This document shows positions 9,057 to 17,873 of a stretch of 20,482 nucleotides of DNA, in pieces. The stretch spans positions 1 through 20,482 of the forward strand of contig JAPHUI010000023.1 of the NCBI GenBank assembly GCA_026193755.1, written 5' to 3'. Below the pieces are notes generated by a model. It did no database searches. It was not told where the DNA came from and saw only the letters and a list, made by a program, of their open reading frames with translations. The translations under genes and the position numbers were made by a program. Numbering within the stretch: position 1 is the stretch's first letter; each line of letters starts with the position of its first letter. The stretch is from Ignavibacteriaceae bacterium (GTDB lineage: Bacteria > Bacteroidota > Ignavibacteria > Ignavibacteriales > Ignavibacteriaceae).

Positions 9057-10191
9057 TCAAAATTCCAAGGATTGATCTGGCAGCTTTTTCAGATGCTCCT
9101 TCGCCACCTAATTTATTTTTAACTTCTCCAAGCCTGAGTTTCATATCTTCATAAATCTGATTATCAGATAAAATATTTGAAGCTTCATTAAAAATATTTA
9201 CAGCACTTGCCTTATTTTGGATTAATTCAGGTACAACCATTTCATTCAGCAATATATTTACCATCCCTATTCTATCAAGCTTAACAAGTTGTTTTCCTAT
9301 TAAATAAGTAAGCGGACTCGTTTTATAAATAATAACCATCGGTAATGAAAAATAGCCAGCTTCCAACGTTGAAGTACCGGATTTGATTATTCCAAACCTG
9401 GAGTATTTCATCAATTCGTAATTATGATCTTCAACAGAAACAAATTTTTCATTTCCAGACAACTGTCGAAGATATTTTTCATCAATATTTTTTGAACGGG
9501 CAACAACAACCTGCAAATTAAATTTATTTGCCAGCTTGCCGGCGGCTTTTATTGCTTCAGGAAAAATTTCTTTCACTTCTTGTTTACGGCTTCCCGGCAT
9601 TACAAGAAGAATTTCTTTGTCGAGTTCAAGCTTAAACTTTGAATAAAATTCATTTTTATTTATGAATTTGTATCTACTAACTCTTTCTACCAAGGGATGC
9701 CCTACAAACTCTACATCAATATTTTCTTTTCCGTAGAATTCAGCTTCAAACGGAAAAACTAAGAGCATTTTATCTACATACTTTTTTACCTTTTTGATTC
9801 TGCCTTTAGCCCACGCCCAAATCTGCGGCGAAACATAGTAGATAACTTTCACTCCGAGCGGTTTAAGCTTTTTAGCAATGCTCAGGTTGAAACCAGGATA
9901 ATCAATTAAAACAACATGCTTTATTTCTTCATCTTTAATTACATCGATAAGCTTTTTCTGAACCTTCCTTATAAATGGTAAATGCTTTACTACTTCAATA
10001 AATCCAAGAAACGCCATCTGATCAGAATGGTAAATAAGCTCCATTCCCTCTTCCCGCATTTTATCGCCACCTATCCCTATTATATTTAAATGAGGTTTAA
10101 GAGATTTTAGTTCCTTTACTAGTGCAGCACCAATCAAATCGCCTGATACTTCTCCAGTAATAATCATTAATTTTTTAGAAGATTCACTCAA
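9046..10191 (-). CDS. lpxB: Lipid-A-disaccharide synthase
   Basis: Joins UDP-2,3-diacylglucosamine and lipid X to form the lipid A disaccharide, as a peripheral inner-membrane glycosyltransferase (GT19). 381 residues, typical length. Motifs: TGEVSGD (12-18), GIGGDKM (39-45), LIDYPGFNLS (95-104) with the conserved Asp97, YYVSPQIWAWAKGR (118-131), FVGHPLVERV (162-171), MPGSRKQEV (198-206) and KSGTSTLEAG (270-279). The start is taken as TTG at 10191, overlapping the upstream stop as TTGA with AGAGG about 9 bases before it. A stop lies just upstream in frame, and the only nearby alternative is an ATG at codon 9, which would leave a very short N-terminus. It is translationally coupled to the gene before and overlaps the one after. 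Confidence 0.96.
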   Translation of the reverse strand: MSESSKKLMIITGEVSGDLIGAALVKELKSLKPHLNIIGIGGDKMREEGMELIYHSDQMAFLGFIEVVKHLPFIRKVQKKLIDVIKDEEIKHVVLIDYPGFNLSIAKKLKPLGVKVIYYVSPQIWAWAKGRIKKVKKYVDKMLLVFPFEAEFYGKENIDVEFVGHPLVERVSRYKFINKNEFYSKFKLELDKEILLVMPGSRKQEVKEIFPEAIKAAGKLANKFNLQVVVARSKNIDEKYLRQLSGNEKFVSVEDHNYELMKYSRFGIIKSGTSTLEAGYFSLPMVIIYKTSPLTYLIGKQLVKLDRIGMVNILLNEMVVPELIQNKASAVNIFNEASNILSDNQIYEDMKLRLGEVKNKLGGEGASEKAARSILGILNES

Positions 10192-10781
10192 TTCAGTCCG
10201 CCTCTAATAATCCATAGGATTACCAGCATTAAAGAAATTCCGAGAAAAGCCTGAAGACTCCTTGTTTCAGAACGAAGTCCTGCATCTGCACTAAAGGGAG
10301 GCTGAGTTACACTCTTGTTTTTGTAAGGTACGAATCTTGGAAAGAATGGGGAAACGTTTTTGCAATAATCTTTATATTCTTCCCTGAATCTTTCTCTAAG
10401 ATATTTTTCTTCTTCTTTCACTATAAGGTAATACTGGAAAAGGAAAAAGAGTATTGCAACAACTTGCAGATAAGGAAACCAGGCAAAAGACATTATTCCA
10501 AGACCGAGATAAATTAAAATATTACCTACATAAAGAGGATTTCTAACATAAGCGAAAGGTCCACTGATGATAAGAAAAGTCCCGCCAACAGAACCGGTTG
10601 TTCTTGTCTCGCTGCCTGTCCAACTCACTCCCCAGAATCTGATTAGTTCCCCTACCATAGAAATAGTAAAACCAATTACTAATGTCAAGATAGTAGATTC
10701 CTGAAAAATCAGCATTAGAATAAGGAACGGAATCGGTGTGTAACTTCTGTATTTAAATAAAAGAGAAGAAAAATCTGTCAT
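10188..10781 (-). CDS. Isoprenylcysteine carboxyl methyltransferase (ICMT)/PEMT-type membrane protein
   Basis: 197 residues, integral membrane. The core motif GPFAYVRNPLYVGNILIYLG (74-93) and the later EEEKYLRERFREEYKDYC (122-139), ending in PFFPRF, match the bacterial ICMT/phospholipid methyltransferase fold, which binds S-adenosylmethionine at the membrane. Hydrophobic spans lie at about 15-27, 31-50, 83-98, 100-121 and, after a polar linker, 178-194. The substrate is unknown; proteins of this type methylate lipids or small thiols as often as prenyl-cysteines, so no function is assigned. It overlaps lpxB by 4 bases, which ties it to the lipid A block and hints at an envelope-lipid substrate (inference). 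No good ribosome site precedes the ATG. Confidence 0.85.
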   Translation of the reverse strand: MTDFSSLLFKYRSYTPIPFLILMLIFQESTILTLVIGFTISMVGELIRFWGVSWTGSETRTTGSVGGTFLIISGPFAYVRNPLYVGNILIYLGLGIMSFAWFPYLQVVAILFFLFQYYLIVKEEEKYLRERFREEYKDYCKNVSPFFPRFVPYKNKSVTQPPFSADAGLRSETRSLQAFLGISLMLVILWIIRGGLN

Positions 10782-10783
10782 TG

Positions 10784-10811
10784 TCTATAACTGTTGTGTA
10801 AAATTTGTCAA
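10784..10811 (-). promoter_or_regulatory. Candidate sigma70-like promoter before the methyltransferase-lpxB-lpxK block
   Basis: On the minus strand TTGACA (10811-10806) is followed 16 bases later by TATAGA (10789-10784). The ATG of the methyltransferase-like gene begins 2 bases further on, so a transcript from here would have essentially no leader. The match is good but may be chance in AT-rich DNA. Confidence 0.3.
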
Positions 10812-10829
10812 TGTTTATCTTTATGTTTT

Positions 10830-11552
10830 TTATTCGATCAAAAAGACTTCACGTCTTTTTAATTCTGCCTGATGTCTTTTCTTCAATCTTTTCTTTGAGC
10901 CAAGTTCATTCAGTCGTACTATTACGTCATCAAAATTCTTGAATGGGAAGTAAGTGATTCTGTTAACTTCACAATATTTTAACAGATCCTTTTTAGCAAA
11001 AATAAAATCAACGTATTGAATAGGGTCTTTATCCGAATTCCCGTCTCCAATGAACACGGTGTAATCCTCTTCGCCACTATTATCTATTATATGATTCCGT
11101 TTACAATTAGCAGTGCTTTTACAATCAGAATTATAATAGGGAAAATATGGAAGCAGCTTTCCTTTACTGTCTAAAATTAATTTGTTTGAATAGACTTTCA
11201 GGTGATTGAGGTCTTCACGGGTTAATATTTTGTTTATATAATAATCAAATCCATCGCTTAATACGAAGAGTTCTAAATTATGTTCTTCACAAAATTCTAT
11301 AAAATGATGCAGCGTTGGTTCAACTTTCTGCGAAAGAATAAAGTTATCAAGCTCATCTTTCTCAATTGCGGGAGCCGCTTTGCATAATTTCTCCCAGCAT
11401 TCTCTCGAAGAGATTTTGTCACTCAGAAGATTTTCTACAATCTTATTTACAACCTCCTTATCAAGAAATTTTCTAAAAATTTCTTCACCAACATCACTCT
11501 GTGTAATGGTTCCATCAAAATCTAAAAATATTTTAAAGCGTCCGTTTATCAA
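10830..11552 (-). CDS. HAD-superfamily phosphatase, MtnX-like (HAD-IB)
   Basis: 240 residues. Haloacid dehalogenase motif I DFDGTITQSD (11-20) supplies the nucleophile Asp11 and acid/base Asp13. Motif II is VLSDG (97-101). A Cys pair in NSDCKSTANCKRNH (141-154) contains the motif III lysine. Motif IV is FIGDGNSDKDP (167-177), with Asp170 and Asp174. The layout, including the Cys-containing stretch before the lysine, resembles MtnX (2-hydroxy-3-keto-5-methylthiopentenyl-1-phosphate phosphatase) and related HAD-IB phosphatases. No methionine-salvage neighbours are present, so the substrate is left open. The C-terminal 24 residues are strongly basic. The start is TTG at 11552; a stop codon two codons upstream leaves no other start. 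It lies 87 bases after smc. Confidence 0.85.
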   Translation of the reverse strand: MINGRFKIFLDFDGTITQSDVGEEIFRKFLDKEVVNKIVENLLSDKISSRECWEKLCKAAPAIEKDELDNFILSQKVEPTLHHFIEFCEEHNLELFVLSDGFDYYINKILTREDLNHLKVYSNKLILDSKGKLLPYFPYYNSDCKSTANCKRNHIIDNSGEEDYTVFIGDGNSDKDPIQYVDFIFAKKDLLKYCEVNRITYFPFKNFDDVIVRLNELGSKKRLKKRHQAELKRREVFLIE

Positions 11553-11639
11553 AAATTATTCAACCTGAGAGTTAACTGATTTTTAAAGATGTGACTATTT
11601 ACAGAATTTTTGTTAATAAGGAATTACAATCTCTGGTCG

Positions 11640-14600
11640 CTAAGCGACTACAGATAAATCTTCATTAAACCGAACACTAACCAATTTGGAAACACCTTCT
11701 TCCTGCATCGTTACACCATAAAGAGTTTCCGCTGCTTCCATAGTACGTTTATTATGAGTAACAACTATAAATTGTGTATTCCGGCTAAAGTCTTTAATTA
11801 GCCTCGTAAACCTATCTATGTTTGCATCATCAAGGGGTGCATCAATTTCATCGAGAATACAAAACGGACTTGGTTTTACAAGGTAAATCCCAAAGAGCAG
11901 CGCAATTGCAGTTAGAGTTTTCTCTCCTCCCGATAATAATTCAATTGAGGTTGGGCGCTTTCCTTTTGGTTTTGCGATAATTTCGATCTTACCTTCAAGC
12001 GGGTCGGCACCTTCTTCCAATCTTAAATCAGCTTCATCACCGGGATCAAACAAAGTCCTGAAAACCTGAATAAAGTTTTCCCTGATCATATTAAATGTTT
12101 CCGTAAATTTTGCCTGTGCAGTATGATTGATTTCCTCTATGGTTCTCACAATATCTTTTTCGGATTCAACCAGGTCGTCGCGCTGCTGGTTTAGAAAATC
12201 AAGCCTTTCTTTTTCTTCTTCATATTCAGAATATGCAAGTAAATTTATCGGTCCAAGATTACGAATCTTCTGACGTAATTCGTGAACCTCCGTCTTACGT
12301 TCCTCAAAGTTAAATGAAGAATTATCCTCAAAATTCTTTTGCTCAATCGTAATTGAATATTCTTCGTTTATATGCTCTAGCAGGTTATTCTTTTTAATTT
12401 CATACTCATTCAGTTTTATTTCCAAATCCCTGTTGCTGTCAAGGATATTATCTTTATCTGTTCTTTTCTTATTTATCTCTTCTTCTATTGAAGACGCTTC
12501 AGCTCTCAGGACATCATAATTTTTTTCGATCTTTTCGAGTCCTTCATTCAAAGATTTCTTGTTGTTCTCTAAATCGATAACCCCTTTCTCGCGTTCTTTA
12601 ACTTTAACTTCAATTTCAGAGGTTTCTTTCCTGGCAAATTCTATATCACCTTTCCTTGAAACAATGGATTTATTAATCGTTTCAATGTTTGCCTGTGACT
12701 GTGTGATTGTGTTCTGAAGGTTTCGTACCTCACCAAGGTTTCTTTCCAGCTTAACTTTTATTTCATTCTCTTCTGAAACCAGTTGATTAAAATGAGCTTC
12801 TGCTTCTCTGTTTTCATTTTCAAGTAATTGTAATTGGGATTCCGAGGAAGATTTCTTTTCTTTAAGCTCATTTAGTTTCGTTTCAGCATTGTTTTTATCA
12901 TTATCCAGCCTGTTAGATTCCGCTGCAATATCCTGAACCCGTTGATGTGTTTTTTCTATTTCGTCGTTCGCCTTTTTCTTTTCATACTCGAACTGCGAGA
13001 TTTGCTTATCAATATTTGCAAGATCATTAACAAGCATTCTTCCCTGATCAGAAAGAACCTTTAAATCTATCCTGCTGATGAGTTTTTCATATTCCGATAT
13101 TTTTTCTGTTACCAGATCAAGCTCTTGCTGTTTTGATGGAATTTCTTTTTTAATTTCATCCAAAAGCTGTCTTTTACCAAATAACGATTCATCCGCTTTG
13201 GGGGAACCGCCTTCGATCAAACCTGTTCCTTCGGCAAGGTCGCCATCTAATGTTACAAATCTGAAATCTGGAAACTTTTTTGAAAGTGATATTGCATTGT
13301 CAAAATCATCTACTATCGCTGTGCTGTCTAATAATTTCCGAAAGACGAAATTCCAGGTTTCATCTGCTTTTACAGATGTGGACGCCCAGAATTTAAATGA
13401 ACTATGAGTTTCTATTTTCTTTCTTTGTCTTGATAAAAAATATGTCTGTAGTTTTCTCCAAAAACCTGAACTTTCGTTATCAGTTCTATTCAAGTAAAAA
13501 GAAGCTCTTCCAAGATCATTACTTTTGAGATACTCAATACCCCGCTTTAAATCTTCAACTGATGAAATAATTAAATCGTTAATATTATTTCTCAAAGCTG
13601 CTTCAACGGCTGGACGAAGATCCTCCGTTGAATTACCAACATTAGCAAGCAATACAACTTCGCTGCTTGCCCAACTTGAAGATTTCAACAGTGATTTAGT
13701 TCCCTGTGATACACCTTCAAAATTATCAACAAGATTCTGAATAAAAGAAATTTTGTCGTTTAGTCCTGTTATTAAACTTTTAAGTTCAAGTTCTCTGGTT
13801 TTTAAATCATTTAATTCTTGCTCAAGCTTCTCTTTCTCCTGAACTTTCTTAGCATAATTATCTTCTGCTTCGTTAAGTTTTGAAGCAACTTCTTCTTTCT
13901 CTTCCTTTAGTGATTCTATAAAACCAACAGTTTTTGCTACATCGTTTGTAAGGTTAAGAACCCGTGAGTTAAGCTTGTTTATCTGGTTGTTCTTTTCTTC
14001 AACAGATTTTGTGATGTTCGCAAGTTCATTCTCTTTATCACTGACGAGCTTTAAGCTTGCGACTATAGTTTCAGAAAGTTTTTTAACATCCGTTCTCTTT
14101 TCATCCAGCAACTTACCGGCATTTTCAATCTTTGACTTCAGTTCGTCCTTCAACTCTCTGCTTTCTTCTATTTCAGAAGTTATTTTAGAACTGGAAGCAG
14201 ATGCCTGTTCGATTACACTTTTTGTTAATACTAACCTGTCTGTTAGCTCGTTAATTTCATTTTCATACTTATTTATATTTGAAGTAACTGATTTGTGCCG
14301 TTCCATTGATACAGAAATATCGCTTCGCAAAGCGTAAATGTTTTCAGTTACTTTATTTATCTCAAGCCTTTTATCTTTTAATTCCGTCTCAAAGCTTCCA
14401 AGTCGATTTTTTATTTCAGCCAGTCTGTCTGAAAGCCCCGACATTTCATCTTCCAGATGATTTTTTCTTTTATTGTTTTCTTCTTTGCTGAGAATTAATT
14501 CTGACGTTTTCTGCAGGAACCACGAAAACTCCCTCTCTGCAAGTTCAAGCTCGATTTCTTTTAGATGTGACGATAAATGATTGTACCTGTCAGCTTTTTT

Positions 14601-15227
14601 AGCCTGCCTTTCGAGACTTGATGCATTCTTTGCAACTTCATTAACTATATCATTCACTCTTGTAAGATCTGCTTTTACTTCTTCCAGCTTTCGCAAAGCG
14701 AGTCTTCTTCGGAGCTTGTACTTATTAACACCGGCTGCTTCCTCGAACATCGTGCGGCGTTCCTCTGCTTTACTGCTGAGAATTGTTTCCACCATTTTAA
14801 GTTCAATCACCGAATAAGCATTCGCTCCAATGCCCGTATCCATAAAAAGATTTGTTATATCTTTTAAGCGGCAGAGGTTTTTGTTCATGAGGTATTCACT
14901 TTCCCCTGATCTGAATATTCTTCTAGTGATTGTAACGTCAGTATATTCGGTGGGAAGTATCCCTTTCGTGTTTTCAATAATCAGCGAGACTTCTGCCATG
15001 CCCATTGGTTTGCGGCTGGATGTTCCGTTAAAAATTACGTTTTCCATTTTATCGCTGCGCAAAGTACTGCTGCGTTGTTCACCCAGGCACCATCTGATAG
15101 CATCTACTATATTAGTTTTACCACAGCCGTTTGGTCCAACTATAGAAGTGACACCCTCGTTAAATTTAATCGGGGTTTTTTGTGCAAACGATTTAAAACC
15201 AAATATTTCAAGCTTTGATAAATACAA
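11640..15227 (-). CDS. smc: Chromosome segregation protein SMC
   Basis: 1195 residues, full-length SMC ATPase, which acts with ScpA/ScpB to compact and segregate the chromosome. The N-terminal head has YLSKLEIFGFKSFA and Walker A GPNGCGKTNIVDAIRW (31-46), with the arginine region TLRSDKMENVIFNG. Long coiled coils flank a hinge at about 500-675 (from FEGVSQGTKSLL to GDLAEGTGLIEGGS). The C-terminal head has the ABC signature LLSGGEKTLTAIALLFG (near 1094) and Walker B FCILDEIDAPLDDAN (near 1121), then the D-loop and THNKRTME switch. The start is TTG, giving the usual N-terminus. An AGAGAG overlapping the stop of the upstream gene serves as ribosome site, so the two are probably co-translated. 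No scpA or scpB is in view. Confidence 0.97.
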   Translation of the reverse strand: MYLSKLEIFGFKSFAQKTPIKFNEGVTSIVGPNGCGKTNIVDAIRWCLGEQRSSTLRSDKMENVIFNGTSSRKPMGMAEVSLIIENTKGILPTEYTDVTITRRIFRSGESEYLMNKNLCRLKDITNLFMDTGIGANAYSVIELKMVETILSSKAEERRTMFEEAAGVNKYKLRRRLALRKLEEVKADLTRVNDIVNEVAKNASSLERQAKKADRYNHLSSHLKEIELELAEREFSWFLQKTSELILSKEENNKRKNHLEDEMSGLSDRLAEIKNRLGSFETELKDKRLEINKVTENIYALRSDISVSMERHKSVTSNINKYENEINELTDRLVLTKSVIEQASASSSKITSEIEESRELKDELKSKIENAGKLLDEKRTDVKKLSETIVASLKLVSDKENELANITKSVEEKNNQINKLNSRVLNLTNDVAKTVGFIESLKEEKEEVASKLNEAEDNYAKKVQEKEKLEQELNDLKTRELELKSLITGLNDKISFIQNLVDNFEGVSQGTKSLLKSSSWASSEVVLLANVGNSTEDLRPAVEAALRNNINDLIISSVEDLKRGIEYLKSNDLGRASFYLNRTDNESSGFWRKLQTYFLSRQRKKIETHSSFKFWASTSVKADETWNFVFRKLLDSTAIVDDFDNAISLSKKFPDFRFVTLDGDLAEGTGLIEGGSPKADESLFGKRQLLDEIKKEIPSKQQELDLVTEKISEYEKLISRIDLKVLSDQGRMLVNDLANIDKQISQFEYEKKKANDEIEKTHQRVQDIAAESNRLDNDKNNAETKLNELKEKKSSSESQLQLLENENREAEAHFNQLVSEENEIKVKLERNLGEVRNLQNTITQSQANIETINKSIVSRKGDIEFARKETSEIEVKVKEREKGVIDLENNKKSLNEGLEKIEKNYDVLRAEASSIEEEINKKRTDKDNILDSNRDLEIKLNEYEIKKNNLLEHINEEYSITIEQKNFEDNSSFNFEERKTEVHELRQKIRNLGPINLLAYSEYEEEKERLDFLNQQRDDLVESEKDIVRTIEEINHTAQAKFTETFNMIRENFIQVFRTLFDPGDEADLRLEEGADPLEGKIEIIAKPKGKRPTSIELLSGGEKTLTAIALLFGIYLVKPSPFCILDEIDAPLDDANIDRFTRLIKDFSRNTQFIVVTHNKRTMEAAETLYGVTMQEEGVSKLVSVRFNEDLSVVA

Positions 15228-15236
15228 TCTTACTCT

Positions 15237-17834
15237 CTAAAAAATATTAAACTGCTTTAATGTGAAAAGCAGATATTGAATCGTTGAATGTTTCAATTCA
15301 AAATAAAACAAAACCGCAAAAATTGCTGCAACAATAAACAAACTACTGTATAAATAAACAGTACCGGGTTTAGTATCAAATAAAACATAAATACCTTTCA
15401 TTAACCTGTAAAGAATCCACAATATTACAAAACCAAGTACAACATATATATATAAATTTATTGCGCCGTTGAGAAGAACGCGGTATAAAATTATTCCTAC
15501 CGGTATAAGCAAAACAACAGGAAGTAATGCCCAGATAAAAGTAAAATAGACCCCTATTATATACACTCTTGTTTTCGCAAAGAAGGAAGCAATTTCTATT
15601 AGAAGAGTGATTATAACAAAAAGAATAATATTAAAAGCTGTCAGCCATAACAAGGACATAAAGGGATTCCACGCAAGGTAATTTATGCTTTTTATTAGAG
15701 AAGGACTTGCAAACGCCAGCAAAAAATTTTCAAAGATTAAACTATTCTTTAAATGAAAAAGAAGATTGCTAATAATAAGAGCTGTTACGGCTGCGATTAT
15801 CAATCCAAGTATTGTGGTTTGGTAAGCAGATATTATGCGTTGATCTCTTATATCTGAAAAGAAGTTATAAGGACGAAGCAAAGCTCTTGATGCATCATCA
15901 CGAAATTTTCTACCGGAGTTTACCAGCGCTCCCATAAAAATTGCCAGAAGCAAACCGCTGATTATAAAGACCATTGGCGAATCATCTTTTTTATTACCAA
16001 TAGGTATTGTAACTTTTTCAAGATTATTTAGTTTTGAATACACGACTTTGTAGCTGATCCTGTTTTTACTACGATTCTCGTCCAACAAACCAATATGATA
16101 CAGGTTAGTTTCATTATAACCGCAAATTAAAGATGAATAATCTCCCTGATAATCTGTAAAGGAATTAATAAAAAAAGCTGGTATTTGATTTTGTGAAACG
16201 TAATCAAATAAACCCTCGAAGTACTTTGCTTGTGCTTCGTATGAAAATTCATTTAAATATCCATCGGAACTACCGAGATAAACAGGATAAGTGAGTGATG
16301 AGAAGAATACTTTTCCTTTCCCGATTTCATCCTGAAGCTCTTTAATTTTTTGATCGCTGTCGGCTGCATTATCACCGAGAAATTCAAGTCCGTATAAATC
16401 AAGACTATTAATTTCCTTAAGGTCCTTCCCGAAGAAAGAAGCATAAGTCAAACGGTTACTTTTTTGTTTCGATAAACTTGCCAAGGTTGAAATAAAAGAA
16501 ATATGCTCACTTAGCTGAGGAAGATAAGTTCCGCCAAAACCAATTGCTGCGAAAGAAGAATAGTCACTGTAAAATGAAAGATAGTTCAATACAAAATCTT
16601 TGCTTCTATTAATAAAGCCTTCATCTTCAGCTATTCCTGAAGGAACTCCATTAATCGGTATCTCCAGAAAAGCAAACAGTCCGTATTTTTCACAAAGTCT
16701 TAGATAGTACGGGTGAACTGTGCTCTTTGCAAAACGCACGCAATTAAAACCTGCTTCTTTAATTAATGAAATGTCCTGCTCCATCTGGTTGTAAGTAAGT
16801 AACTTTCCGAAACTTTCATAGCTTGGATAATAGGCAACTCCTTTAAGAACAAAACCACTTCCATTTAGTGTAAGTGATTCCTTACTCGAATTAAGTTCGT
16901 AAAGAGCAACAGATTTTTCTGTTACATCAATTAATGAGTCGGCTTTGAACAATTCCTGCTTTATCAAGTAAGATAATGGATTTTGAGGTGTACATAAAAC
17001 AGGAAGCGGAACATCCACCTTTTGCGAGATGACAATATCTTTATTTCTTTCAAGGGTGAATTTGTAGTCAGGAAGCGCTTTACCAATATTACCTGTAGCA
17101 TCAACGATTGAAACTAATAATCTGTAAATCTCTGAATCTTTAACCGGGATCGGAGTGTCTCTTATTACATTGTTTTTAATGAGAGTTTCTAAATCAAGCG
17201 AAACGCTCTGATAATTCTTTGAAAATGTTTCTATTATAGTTTCTTTCGATATATGAAAATCCGGTTTGAGATGAATGTAAACGTCTCCGATTATTCCGCC
17301 AAAGTTTTGCGGGAAAAGGAATCTCTGTTTTTGCGGAATGGAATTTCTTGAATCGAGCTTGTAATTCAAATTAATCGATAAAAGATTTTTCCCGTCGCTC
17401 TTCAAAATGTCTCTCGGCAGTTGAACTTTAAATGGGTACTCACCACCGCTGTGCCGGTAAATAATAGTTTTGTTAAGAGAAATATCCGCAGTGTAATTGA
17501 CTGAAAAGAAAACCAGCTCTAATGTGTTCTTTACAACCTGGTTTCTGGTAAGCTCGAATTCTTTTTCAAAAATTAATTCGCCTTCACCTTCAAACACTGA
17601 AGGTATGTTCACTTCCACTTTTGGCGCATCTTCATCGCCGGCAGGCCTTACACTCCATTTTCCGTTTAGCGAAATGATAGAGCGTGTTGCTGTAATATCA
17701 AAGAATAATGAATCCGAGGAACGAATTTCATAATTAGGAATTTCTTTGAAGACAACCTGACCGAATAAAATTTGGATAGCGGAAATCGTAAGGAATCCTG
17801 ATAAAACCAGAGACCTAAAGAGGGAGGTTAACAT
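15237..17834 (-). CDS. GH2-like (beta-galactosidase fold) ectodomain fused to a multi-span membrane domain; probable inactive glycosidase
   Basis: 865 residues. A signal or anchor helix (about 5-25) is followed by a GH2 jelly-roll (about 52-190: SLNGKW, a VNYTADISLN stretch, HSGGEYPF, FGGIIGDVYIHL). A short beta domain comes next (about 195-315), then a TIM-barrel-like region (about 320-600) with LNGSGFVLKGVAYYP, ISLIKEAGFNCVRFAK, YGLFAFLEIPI and FFINSFTDYQGDY. Where active GH2 enzymes have the acid/base GNE after the SII(M/L)WS strand, this protein reads AAIGFGGTY (429-437). Where the nucleophile Glu is expected it reads KVFFSSLTYP (508-517). About six hydrophobic spans fill residues 621-847, loosely recalling Yip1-type domains. 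Predicted topology: large periplasmic part, membrane-embedded C-terminus. The function is unknown; glycan binding or sensing is inference. It lies 122 bases after tpiA and 9 bases before smc. Confidence 0.8.
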   Translation of the reverse strand: MLTSLFRSLVLSGFLTISAIQILFGQVVFKEIPNYEIRSSDSLFFDITATRSIISLNGKWSVRPAGDEDAPKVEVNIPSVFEGEGELIFEKEFELTRNQVVKNTLELVFFSVNYTADISLNKTIIYRHSGGEYPFKVQLPRDILKSDGKNLLSINLNYKLDSRNSIPQKQRFLFPQNFGGIIGDVYIHLKPDFHISKETIIETFSKNYQSVSLDLETLIKNNVIRDTPIPVKDSEIYRLLVSIVDATGNIGKALPDYKFTLERNKDIVISQKVDVPLPVLCTPQNPLSYLIKQELFKADSLIDVTEKSVALYELNSSKESLTLNGSGFVLKGVAYYPSYESFGKLLTYNQMEQDISLIKEAGFNCVRFAKSTVHPYYLRLCEKYGLFAFLEIPINGVPSGIAEDEGFINRSKDFVLNYLSFYSDYSSFAAIGFGGTYLPQLSEHISFISTLASLSKQKSNRLTYASFFGKDLKEINSLDLYGLEFLGDNAADSDQKIKELQDEIGKGKVFFSSLTYPVYLGSSDGYLNEFSYEAQAKYFEGLFDYVSQNQIPAFFINSFTDYQGDYSSLICGYNETNLYHIGLLDENRSKNRISYKVVYSKLNNLEKVTIPIGNKKDDSPMVFIISGLLLAIFMGALVNSGRKFRDDASRALLRPYNFFSDIRDQRIISAYQTTILGLIIAAVTALIISNLLFHLKNSLIFENFLLAFASPSLIKSINYLAWNPFMSLLWLTAFNIILFVIITLLIEIASFFAKTRVYIIGVYFTFIWALLPVVLLIPVGIILYRVLLNGAINLYIYVVLGFVILWILYRLMKGIYVLFDTKPGTVYLYSSLFIVAAIFAVLFYFELKHSTIQYLLFTLKQFNIF

Positions 17835-17873
17835 TCGATAAGCGAATCCTTTGAAAATTTATTAAAAAGCGCA

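Noticed and set aside
11636..11648. Small GTCGC-TAA-GCGAC hairpin at the smc stop codon
   Set aside because: Only a five-base stem with no following U run, and it overlaps coding sequence; too weak to call a terminator.
13975..14337. A 120-codon plus-strand frame within smc
   Set aside because: It is the antisense of the coiled-coil coding region, with a Ser/Phe/Leu-biased product expected from reverse reading of Glu/Lys codons.
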